From: Triparma columacea | Taxonomy: Eukaryota > Sar > Bolidophyceae > Parmales > Triparmaceae | NCBI GenBank assembly: GCA_030267965.1 | Contig: BRYA01000310.1 | Span: forward strand, 1 to 64,000 | Length of the DNA: 64,000 bases | Direction of reading: 5' to 3' | Part shown: piece after piece, positions 1 through 9,964 of the stretch | Layout: every line of letters starts with the position of its first letter | How positions within the stretch are numbered: the first letter of the stretch is position 1 | Notes under the pieces: generated by a model | The model's input: only the letters and a program-made list of their open reading frames with translations | What the model was told of the DNA's origin: nothing | Database searches by the model: none | Position numbers and translations under genes: made by a program

Positions 1-1492
1 GCCCAAAGATACGGCGTGTGGCAGACGTGAGTGGCCTCGCAGCTGCTAGCGTTATTGTTGTTATTAACCTTGTGGAAAGGAGCCCAACTCCGGCTACGAA
101 GAGCGTAGAGAAGGAGGTGCTTGTAATGTTAGGAGACAATATTGGGGAAGAGATGCCTGTAAACGGCGCCTTCTCACCTCATTTCCAAAGCCGGAAGCCA
201 GTAGAGAGGCCTCTCAGGCTTTTCCGCACCGTTAGACGTCTCGTTCAGCCATACTATATCGAAACCGAGGCCCAGGGCCACGTCCCTCACTATAACATCC
301 CGCCACATGTGCGAGAACCTATCCCCGTAAACTACATCAACACAATTCTTTGTCTTTACCTTGTTGCCAGCCGACTTATACTCCCCCCCCTCGTTGTCGT
401 GATGCTGCGAGGGGCGAAGCGAGTCGTATAGAAGCGGATGTTCCGATTTAGAACGGTATACGAGCGAGTCATGGTGGCGTTCAGAATTTCCGTCGCTTAG
501 ATCCTTCCGCCCTGCCTCGTCTTTCGTTCCTCGCACGCTCTCACCTGGGAATAGCTCTCCTTCCACACGATGGTGTGCGTAGAGGCGTGGGGCAGCAGGT
601 GCGCGAGGAGGGACGATATGGCCTCTCTGTATTCCATCGAATCCATCCAGTGAATTCCAAAGTTCGCAACCACAACTTCCGAAGATGCCAAGGCCTCGTC
701 GATGTCCACAAGGGTCTCGTTGAAGCGATAAATCGAGTAAAAAGAAATGTTCCTTGCTTGGTCGCCCCTCTTGAACTCCCACTCCTCCACGTTACCTATG
801 CCGTAGCGCCACCTTTTCTGGCGTTTGAAAGCGGCAAAGAGCGTTAGCATTGGCGAATGAAGCGCATGTGCAAGTTATTGATTGGAGCCCCCTTTCTCTC
901 ACCTTTTCCCGTCGCTTCTCCGTGTGCTTCTCAATCGCCCACCCTCCAGCTTCACGGAGGGCAGCGCACTCGAAGCCGACTGCGGTTTGATACATCATTG
1001 AGTCGCCAACGAAGGCCATACTGCGGGAGCCAAGCGCGGCGAGAATGAAGGTCACCACCGTGGCACTAGAGGGGGGAGCGAGGACAGGGGAGTAATAGTC
1101 TACGTGCACACAATGTTTTTGATCTTGAGTAAAAGGGAAGGGGATTGCAAATGATGAGCGCGTGCGTGTCAGCATCAGAAAAGACTAACCGTCAATTAAA
1201 GGCCTCCAATCACACACTCACGTTGTTCCCAGTTGACACCGCCACCTGCAGATGAACTGCCAAGACAACATCGCTTCGGTACGCCTTCTGGTGGCTGACA
1301 AACACCCTCTGATGAGGCAATAAGCCAAGGCGCGTACTCCAAACCTGTCGCAGGGGCAGCACCCTCGTGAGTGGATGGAGTGAGAGAAGACGAGCCGCTG
1401 GCGTAACACTCGACTAGTTTCCACTGCTGGAGATTTAGCAAGACGATAACTGCCAAAAAAAGGGTTGCGACAACCACAACGTAGCTCCTCAT
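1..1492 (-). CDS. PC-esterase-like SGNH hydrolase, 3' end cut by window edge
   Basis: Five exons on the minus strand join in consistent phase: 1492-1222, 1123-903, 817-545, 404-178 and 42-1, where the gene runs off the window. About 344 residues are present. An N-terminal hydrophobic stretch (about residues 3-20) is a signal anchor or signal peptide. The motifs are those of the GDSL/SGNH esterases of the PC-esterase/TBL type: GDSMMYQ (nucleophile Ser), then NFGIHW, then an ESYSQHHD block, then THVCHTPYLW in the last exon. In this family these proteins are usually secretory-pathway O-acyl esterases or transferases acting on cell-wall or surface glycans. The expected DxxH motif reads ExxH here. 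Exon 5 could begin three bases earlier. The substrate is unknown. It faces the transporter gene at 1664. Confidence 0.72.
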
Positions 1493-1663
1493 GCCTTATG
1501 CCTTAGAATTTGTAGTTCTCGGCCCAGGTCCGCCCGTGAGCGCGGCCAAAATTCAAGGGAGGGATTTCAAGCTCTCCAAGTGAGGTTTCAACCATCACCA
1601 TAATTTCTCCATTTCTTCGATTTACGATTTCCAATTTTTTGCTGATATCGCCATTTTTGGCCA
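1493..1663. promoter_or_regulatory. Shared upstream region between divergent genes
   Basis: The start codons at 1492 (minus) and 1664 (plus) are only 171 bases apart, so both promoters must lie here. No clear TATA box is seen. Assigned by position only. Confidence 0.4.
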
Positions 1664-4600
1664 ATGTCCGACAATACTACTGCACACGCAACAGACGACG
1701 ACTCTGCAGGTGGTAGGGCCGCTCCGCCTAGATCTACTTCTCCCGAAGTACCCCAACAGGAAGTCGAGAAGTCGACTAAAAGAGACTCCCCTCCAGAATT
1801 GTCGGCCGACAAACAGAATACATTAAAGAAGGAAACTCTTCCTCATACTACTACGGAGAAGCCTCGACCTAATGCCATGAGCGATACTTCCGCTCATGGC
1901 ATTAGGTCGCTTGTCTTCCCGGACCAGGAGAATCATAACTCCAAAAAAGATTCTGTCCCATCATCGGTACCTCAGAGGTTGGACATTTCAAATATGGCGT
2001 CCGATCTGGATGACGGCCTCCCCACATCTTCTGGGAACTTGCAGATGTCGATGGCGCTAAAAGTTGAGATGGAGAAGACGCAGGCCTCCCCTACCATGAA
2101 GGTTAGTAACAGAGCAAGTTGTCACATCTTTTTGAGGAGATAATAAAGCCCACTCACACCCCGCTCCGTTCAACCTCTTCAGTCGCGCAAATTGCCCCAC
2201 CACACTCATAATGTCTTGACCTCTGAAGTAGACGATGTCATCGAGATGATTAGCTCTCATAAATTGTCCGGATCTACGAGGCATTCCGCCTCTGGCAGTC
2301 TTGGCGGCACTGGTACGCACAGCAGGGATGGAGGGGAGAGCCTCGGGAGGATTAGTCCACTTGAACACTCATGCAGGTACTTTATTGAGATGGACGAGGT
2401 AAGAAGAATGAGCACATTGCACAGTGAACAACGCTACACAATAAACTGCGTTCTGGTGTGTGTGTTATAAATAATCACTTATGCAACTCTTCTGTCTCTC
2501 CCCTTTCACTCAGCTCGAGTACGCGCCTCCTGAGGGAAACCCCGATGGAGCACCTGAGCCTGTGTGGGTTGAGAGCGCGAGGTGGAAGAATGGATTGGAG
2601 GAGGACGTTGAGTACAACGACGACGGAAGTGAGCGATTTGGGGTCGCCCATGCGAGCGGTGCCACCATGCATGGCTTCTTTGCATTCCACCAGTGCTTAA
2701 AGAAATGTGTCTTCCTCTTCGACCTGGACGCTCATTCTCTTGAGGAAATAGCTGTCGAAATTGTGCAGAAGCTCGTACAAGAAAGCAGGATAAACGAGGA
2801 GAACGCAAGCGATCTACAGGCGGCAATTACAGCACATCACCATCACGCCATGAGTAAGGAACGCCATGACGAGCTGATGGCCAGGGAGAAGAGGCGAAGG
2901 GAGAAGCGCGAGAAGATGATGGGCAGGCTGGCGAGAAGGCGATCGAGCTGGGCTCAGGGCATGAGCATCCTCAAAGACAAGCTTGCAGGCTCGATAACAA
3001 ATTCAAGGGTCAACAGTGCCAGCAACTCTCTCAACAATTCTGCCCACGGCAGTCGGGCCACCAGCAGGTCAACGAGTCCCAGGGGCAGCCGGCAGCCGTC
3101 GCTGGACGGGAAACTTACTCGTAAGGGTCAAGAAGAAGGTGAGCCATTGGTACTTGTGGCTCATTTCGCTGGCCACTTTCACTATCCTCACCACCCTCAC
3201 CAACCCACCAACCTTACCGCTCTTTCCACACTCTTCACCCGTGCAGTCGAATTGAGCGACATGACTTCTCCTGAGGACGCTGCAGATGCATTGGCGTCAA
3301 GCGCGCTGAAGCAACTAGGAATCGACGATGCGCCTCCTGCTCCACCAAGAAGGAACTCCTCCTTTGGAAAGCTAGCCTCTCTCATTGGCGGCGGGGAACG
3401 CAGGGGTTCGACCGACAAGGGTAAGAGGCAGTCGTTCAGCATGTTACCTGCCCTTGACGACTCCGCTGCCGTCGTAATCGACGACGACGACGCTAAATTG
3501 GGCTGGAAGGACGATAAGGACGAAGAAGATGATCAGGACGACGACGCTTTCGATGTCATGGTAGGAACCTGTCCCTTCCTAGACAGGCAGGTGGCAGCAT
3601 TTGTGCGGCTTGGTGACGCGGACATCATCGGAGAGCTGGCGGAGGAAGGATACAGGACGCGCGATCTTTTCCTCTGCCTAGGCCCACCCGACGAGAGCGA
3701 GGAGGTTTGGCAGATTGGGAGAAGTTTCGCTATTTTGATGAGTCAAGAGGAGTTTGCACAAAAGATTGACAGCGCAACGACCAAGGATGGTGTGATATCC
3801 ACGGTTGACTACTTCATTGACCAGTCTGTGATCATTCCGAATCCGCATAAGTCATATCCTGGAAAGTCCGATGGTGGATTCAACCTCAACGAGGCGCATT
3901 CGGAGAATGGCGACTCAGCTGACGGCGGTGAAAGCGGCGTGGCTGACATTGATGCTGATGTGACTGGGGACAGGAGGAGATCGAGTGCAGCCCAGATTCT
4001 CAGCCCCGAGCACATTGCCGCGCTCGCAAAGCAGCACGAGGAGAAGAGTTTCTTTGGCAAGCTCTTGGATACCCTGGGTTTCTCTTCGGCGACTGCGCCT
4101 TCAGTGTCATCAGTGCTAGAGAGGAGCGTTGAAGTTCCCCAACACGTCCTCCTCCAGCAAAGAAGGAGGCAGAGGATCGCGCAGGAACGAAATAGGCAGC
4201 TAATCAAGTTTGCAGTCGAAGAAGAGGGTTGCGCGAAGAAGGACGTCTGGGAGGACAAGGACAAGAGAATGCTTGTGTTAATTAGCACCATGTGCTTTGC
4301 TTTCCTCCTCGCGATGACAGTCTGGGTTGGTCCGGCCTTGAAAGAGTCACACGGCGGGGTGCACGTCCATGAGGTTCATATGCACGGGTTTGCTGGTGAG
4401 GTGGGAGGGATGATTGGCATTAGCAGGGACGCCAGCTTTAAACAATTGCTCGTCGTAGACGATGAGATTGCGGTCTTTGATATCAAGGCGGTCGTGCAGC
4501 GCGGGCGTGGCGACGGAGCAGAGCACAGGAGGAGGAGACTCGAAGAGGATGGGCATGCTGAACGAGTTTCAATCGACATATGGAGCAGTTTGGAGAGCAA

Positions 4601-6137
4601 GAGCTGCGTCTCTACGCCAGACCTAGTGCTTGGGGCCCACGATGAGGCTGAATTGCTCGAAACCGTCTTTACGGACGACGACTGGGACTCCAGCTGTACT
4701 CATCTGACGAAAGACAATGCCAACCTGTTTTACTTCAACGTGAGTACGACCAGTGAGACTCCCATAGCCATGATGTTCCAGGCGGACGGGCTCCCACCCC
4801 ATGCAAAACACCGCACTCTTCTCTCGGCGCTTCTCCTGGCTATTGTTTACTTTTGCATTGTGACGGACATTGTTCACAGGACACTTGTCGCCATGATCGG
4901 AGCCGCACTTTCTCTCCTCCTTCTCGCCACTTTGAACTACCATGCGTCCATGCAGACAGCTATCGTTTGGATGGACGAGGGGACCCTCGCGCTCCTCTTT
5001 GGGATGATGATCATTGTCAACCTGGTCTCTACGACTGGCCTCTTTGAATGGGTCGCTATCAGGGCACTCGGGATGAGTGGGGGCTACATGACCAAGTTGA
5101 TGGTCCTGTTGTGCGTTGCCACTGCGTTCCTGAGCGCTTTCCTTGACAACGTCACCACTATGTTGCTCCTGGCTCCCGTCACCATAGAACTTTGTAAGGT
5201 GATTGACATGAACCCTGTCGCCTTTCTGATTTCTGAGGTTATGTTCAGCAACATTGGCGGGACAGCGACGATGATCGGAGACCCCCCGAACATTATTATT
5301 GGAAATATGCTAAGCGAGTACGTGGGTTTTGTCGACTTCATCGTCAACCTGGCACCATGCATATTGCTTTCTAGTGTCGCTCCGATGTTCTTCTTGATGT
5401 GGTACTACAAGAGCACCTTCGATGTTCCGCGGAAGGAGTTCGACATGGAATTGCTCAAGAAGAAGTACAGGATAGTGGATAGCGTCCTTCTGGCTAAGAG
5501 TGGTGTGATTTTGGGCACAGTTCTATTGCTCTTCTTCCTTCACCCCGTGCACCATGTAGACACGAGTTGGGTGGCCTGCATCGGAGCTGTTGCACTGATG
5601 GTTGTAGCGACTCCCCATGAGTTACATCACGTTTTCGAGAGCGTCGAGTGGGACACGCTGCTCTTTTTCGCAGCATTATTTGTCATGATTGAGGCATTGG
5701 CCACCATGGGCCTGATTAGGAGCATAGGCACCGGTCTCAGTAGCATTATCGCGGCGGCCCCGGCAGAAATGAGGCTGAGGGTTGCAATTTGCCTGATTTT
5801 GTGGGTAAGCGCCATTGTTTCAGGGTTCCTAGACAACATTCCCTACACTGCAACCATGGTGCCGGTTGTGAAACTATTGAGCGAGAACCCGGCTCTTGGG
5901 CTGCCGCTCGAGCCGCTCGTTTGGGCGCTTAGTCTTGGAGCTTGCTTGGGAGGAAATGTAACGCTGGTTGGGGCTTCGGCCAACCTCGTCACGGCAGGAA
6001 GTGCCGAACATGCTGGCCACAAAATCAGCTTCAAGAGTTTCATGCTTGTAGGGACCCCTGTGACGTTCTTGAGTGTCTGTGTCGCCACTGCTTACTGCAT
6101 TTTGCTCTACGACGTCGGCGGAGTTGGAGGGGATTAA
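1664..6137 (+). CDS. Band 3 cytoplasmic domain fused to P-protein (ArsB/NhaD) permease
   Basis: Exons 1664-2101, 2183-2398, 2514-3138 and 3247-6137 give 1,389 residues. The 108-base intron 3139-3246 is in frame; if retained the protein gains 36 residues. Residues 1-218 are polar and disordered. About residues 238-330 (ARW...EEDVE, then a long helix region) and 530-625 (LFLCLGPPDESEE, IGRSFAILMS, a D-x-FID stretch) match the two halves of the SLC4/Band 3 cytoplasmic domain, separated by a Ser- and acid-rich insert. A first membrane helix starts near 768, followed by a roughly 150-residue loop opening with a His-rich stretch. From about 949 there is a multi-helix ArsB/NhaD (citrate transporter) permease with twice-repeated FLDN motifs, arranged as in the OCA2/P protein. 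It is presumably an ion or anion transporter; the substrate (for example chloride, arsenite, silicate) cannot be read. Confidence 0.85.
1865..1909. repeat. Perfect 19-bp inverted repeat, 7-base loop, in coding exon
   Basis: Arm 1865-1883 is the exact reverse complement of 1891-1909, with loop ATACTTC. It lies inside exon 1 of the Band 3/P-protein gene without breaking the frame. Confidence 0.95.
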
Positions 6138-6205
6138 TTGAACGCAACGGGGAGGTTCATATTCGGCGGATTTGGAGGGGATGTATTGAACGCAACGAGG
6201 TTCAC
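6115..6205 (+). repeat. Imperfect 48-bp tandem repeat over the stop codon
   Basis: Copy A (from 6115) holds the last codons and TAA stop of the transporter gene. Copy B (from 6163) repeats it, with GTA where the stop stood. Both contain GGAGGGGAT and TTGAACGCAACG. This looks like a recent local duplication of the gene end. Confidence 0.85.
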
Positions 6206-6666
6206 GCTCAAATCTTATTTTTTTCTTCTTCTCCCTTCCAAATTGTCGTCAATCGGAGTCAAGTGAGTCCCAACAGAAGGCAACAAATCTCAACAGTGTC
6301 CACTCACAAGGTGAGCGTTCGTCAACTGCCTCGTATTGTGACGGGTCGTCCATTACTCTGATTCGCTCCCTTTTCCCTCGGCCATTTGTCCGACTTGCTC
6401 CATCATCCCCTTACTTGCTCCATCATCCCCCTCAACCGCTTTGGGGGTTGTAAATTTTGACATCAAACGTTCACAATGTGGGATTGCGAGTACACGGAGT
6501 TGTAAATAGGTCGCATATTCATTCGCTCTAATTCTAAAACGCGCCTTATATTACAGACAGGTTAAATTTAACTTCGGCAATTATCACTCGTTAGTAAAGA
6601 GGTTGGTAAACAAGCCTTCCCATCGCTACCTTCCCATCACTCGAACCAATTTACTGATCAATATCG
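6206..6666. other. Intergenic region
   Basis: This is the 3' flank of the transporter gene and the promoter side of the calpain gene. CTTGCTCCATCATCCCC occurs twice in tandem at about 6393-6430. I see no convincing gene or RNA here. Confidence 0.6.
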
Positions 6667-9080
6667 ATGGGTGTCCGGGGCAGCACATTGATTGGCAAGG
6701 CTCAGCCCGATGAAAGGCTTCTTCACTTCACATCGTGGGATATGGCGGGCATCATTGCCCTGAAAGAGAGGCACGCGCACGATTTGGGCCACCAGTTTGC
6801 ACTAGGCGTAAAGCAGGTGCGTATTTTTGTCTATTTCTCCCATGCTATTGTGTCGCAACCCTTCGCGCCATGTTAACACCCCTCGCACAGTTTGCAATGC
6901 TTCTCGAGCTCGATGAGAACGACGCCAAGTCAATATTTCGGGAAGGTGAGAAACCCTGATAGCGAAGTCCCCTATTGTATTGCATTTGGCGTTTTGGCGA
7001 CCCTCAATCACTCACTCACTCCTCTTATCGACTTGCACCTCGACCTTCAGTCTTTGATACTGACCGCAACTCGCTCGTCGACTCCTTCGAGATAATTTCG
7101 TGCCTTGCTATGCTCTCGATGATGTCTATCAAGGAAAAGGTTGATTTCATATACTCGCTTTACGACTTTAACGGCTCAGGGGACATCACCATGGACGAGA
7201 TGACAATTTTGATGAGGACCCTCGTTACTGGTTGTGCCAAGATGGACAAGAAGATCTCGCCTCCTTCTACGGAGGAGGTTGAGAGGTTAACTGTTAAGGC
7301 TTTCAACACCGCTGACAAGGACGCAGACGGTGAGATATCTAAGTACGAGTTCGATGAGTTCTGCTTCTCCCACCCAATGTGCAAGGATTTCCTGGACTAC
7401 TGGTGTGGCAACGTCAACCAGGTTGTCTTGGCTGACAAGGAGGTCTTCGTAGATGCCGCTTTCCCTCCTGCCGGCGCGTCTCTCTACGAGAACATTGCGA
7501 TTCCCCCGTCTGGGATGCTCCCAGTGTCGACTGTTGAATGGCTTCGTCCGAACCAGTTCTGCCCTGATACGCCGACTCTCTTTTCTGATGGTCCTCTAGC
7601 AAACAGGTTCTGCCCGGGTCCCGCCTCTAACAAGTGGTTCCTTTCGGCGCTCCACATTGTGGCCAGCAACTTCTCCCTCATCAAGAACCTTTTCGTGCAC
7701 ACAGGGCAGGAAGACCACGGTCGTTACTGTTTCAAGTTTTTCAAAGAGGGGACCTGGGTCAACGCCGTCGTCGATGACTATTTGCCCTTCAACCGCATGG
7801 GCTTGCCCCTCTTCACCCAGGGGGAGGACAGAAACGAAATTTGGGCGATGCTGGTCGAGAAGGCATACGCGAAGATCCATGGTGGCTACGAGTCCATTAT
7901 CGAGGGCACCGTTGAATACGCCCTCAGGGACTTAACGGGCGGGATCGCCACCGCTAACGACACGAATAAAGATCCCAAGTTCCAAGAGAAGGTCAGCCAG
8001 GGAAAGTTCTGGCTTGCCCTCAAGAAGGAGCTCAAAAACGGAGTTGTTGGCTGCTCTTCGACGACTCCAGCCGTAGTCACTAATGATGTCGGCGACGTGC
8101 AGGTCACGAATCGAATGGGCATCGTCATTGGGCTCGGGTACTCGGTCTTAGAGACCCTGGAGATCAACGAGAAGAGACTGAAGCTCATCAAGATAGGGAA
8201 TCCTTGGGGCACCGGAGACTTCACAGGGGATTGGGGCAACACGTCCCCTCTCTGGGAAGAAGACCTCGAGGTCGCCCGTGCAGCGAGGCGCAACCCCAAG
8301 GTAGTCGACTCCTCATCATTTTGGATGACCCAGAGTGACTTTGTGAGAATTTTCAACGTGCAGTATTTTTGCAAGGTGCTTCCTGAGGAGTGGCAGACAG
8401 TCCGCCGGACGTCCACTTTCCCTGCCAATGGCGGTGGCTGTGTGAACTTTCCTACTTGGGTCCAGAACGAACAAATTCTCATTGATGTTGAGGACGACAC
8501 AGAGGTTGTCGTCACCTTGACTCAGGAGGACGATCTCTATCATAAGGATCGTCCTAAGGGTTCGAAAATCTCCCGGCCTTATCTCGGCGTAATTTGCCAC
8601 AGGCACAACTTTGGTGACGTTGACCTCGGAAGTACGAAGAAGCTGATGACCATGCGTTCGTCTACTATTGAGCTGATGTCCTCCTTCTCTAATGCTCGTG
8701 ACGTAACAATGACGGGAGAGCTACCAATTGGCCAGTACGCTGTCGTTCCGCAAACCTTCGACCCCGATGCGGGGTGCAAGTACTGGATCACTGTGCAGAG
8801 CAGGGAGAGAATAAACATCTATGCAGGGAGTGAGATAGACTTTGACAAAAAATACCTCGACAAAGATCTTGAGGGAGACAATGAGATGGAGCAGGACCTC
8901 GCGAAGGCGAGCGCGCCTCACGGTCACGGCATCGAGGAAGCCAACCAGATAGTTGCCCTCCAGGCGGCCTCCAAGATGATAGCAGACCTAACAATTATGG
9001 CTAGGGACCTTCGAGAGAAGAAGATAAGCCTTGAGAAGAGAGTTCAAGAGCTTGTGCTTGCCTCCAGCAAGCTACAGTAA
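6667..9080 (+). CDS. EF-hand calpain-family protein lacking catalytic Cys and His
   Basis: Exons 6667-6816, 6891-6945 and 7051-9080 give 744 residues. Three EF-hand-like loops come first, near residues 70-90, 100-125 and 150-175 (DTDRNSLVDSFE, DFNGSGDITMDE, DKDADGEISKYE); the last two keep the calcium ligands. A papain-like calpain core follows, then a domain III-like beta region (GGC-x-NFPTW) and a C-terminal coiled coil. The catalytic Cys block, normally GDCWFL, reads NKWFLSAL with Lys at residue 263. The His block, normally GHAYS, reads GLGYS with Leu at residue 430. The Asn block NPWG is kept (Asn 452). It is therefore expected to bind calcium but not to cut peptides, like other proteolytically dead calpains. 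A regulatory or scaffold role is inference. Confidence 0.88.
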
Positions 9081-9205
9081 ACAAAGAGGATAACCTACTT
9101 AGGGTTGGAATATTATCTTGTTTTTGGTTCTCAACTAATCACTCCAAAGCCCAAAGCCTCAAAGGTTCTCCTCAGCTATTGATTTGAGGATTAGGGTTCT
9201 TTCCA

Positions 9206-9896
9206 ATGCAAGACAATCATCTTAAAACAGGCAAGTATTGGTCTCAAGTGCCTACCGTAAGAGTACTATGCCCCCTTATGTGGCCCTTATATACTGCTAG
9301 TCTTGAACTTAGCCACTAACCCAAGCCACAAATCGGTTTTCTGTTGTAGGTGGAGAGAAGCTGGTGGATGAGAAGCGCGTGGTGGTGGACCGCAACGCTG
9401 ACCTTGGTGATATTATAAAGACATTCAACGAGCTCAAGCTTCGCCGAAAGCACAAGTTCATGGTAAGAAATTGGTCGGATCTATTCTCGTGACAACAGCA
9501 GAACCCCAACTAACTCCATTTCTCCTCTAGGTGTTCCGTCTTGCTGACGACGGCTCCGGCGTTGTCAACTTGGAGGTCGTTGGCCCTCCGAAGTCTTCGA
9601 CAGATGATTTCTTGTCAACTTTGCCAACTTCTGACTGTCGTTTTGCCATTTATGATCATGACTATAGATCAACCGATGGCCGCCCTCAGTCCAAGCTTTA
9701 TTTCATTTCCTGGTTGCCCGACAATGCCACGCCTCACAACATGATGGCCTACACTGCTGCGAAGGGCGTGTTCAGAGAGAAGTTCTCTGGCGTCTTTGAT
9801 TCTATGGCAAAGTCAATTGAGGAGGTCGAGGTCCTTCTTGATCTGAGGAAGGAGGAAGATGACAGTGACGATGACGGTGATTTCGATTTTGACTGA
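9206..9896 (+). CDS. ADF/cofilin family actin-depolymerising protein
   Basis: The model is exons 9206-9230, 9350-9462 and 9531-9896, giving 167 residues. Exons 2 and 3 are secure. They carry the cofilin fold: FNELKLRRKHKFM, the central FAIYDHDY region and LYFISWLPDNA, followed by the actin-binding helix region (MMAYTAAKGVFREKF). The family binds and severs actin filaments in the cytoplasm. The C-terminus carries an unusual acidic Asp/Glu tail. The first exon is tentative: an ATG at 9206 reads in phase into exon 2 only if intron 1 uses a GC-AG donor (GCAAGT). A different upstream start cannot be excluded. The stop lies 68 bases from the end of the convergent protease gene. Confidence 0.85.
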
Positions 9897-9964
9897 TAGG
9901 GCTGTTTCAAAAAAAAGTCAAGCGGAATTGTAGAGCGAAAAGAGGATTTTTGTGTAGTTGAATC

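Noticed and set aside
1865..1909. Terminal inverted repeats of a transposon
   Set aside because: The arms are only 7 bases apart with no transposase or target duplication.
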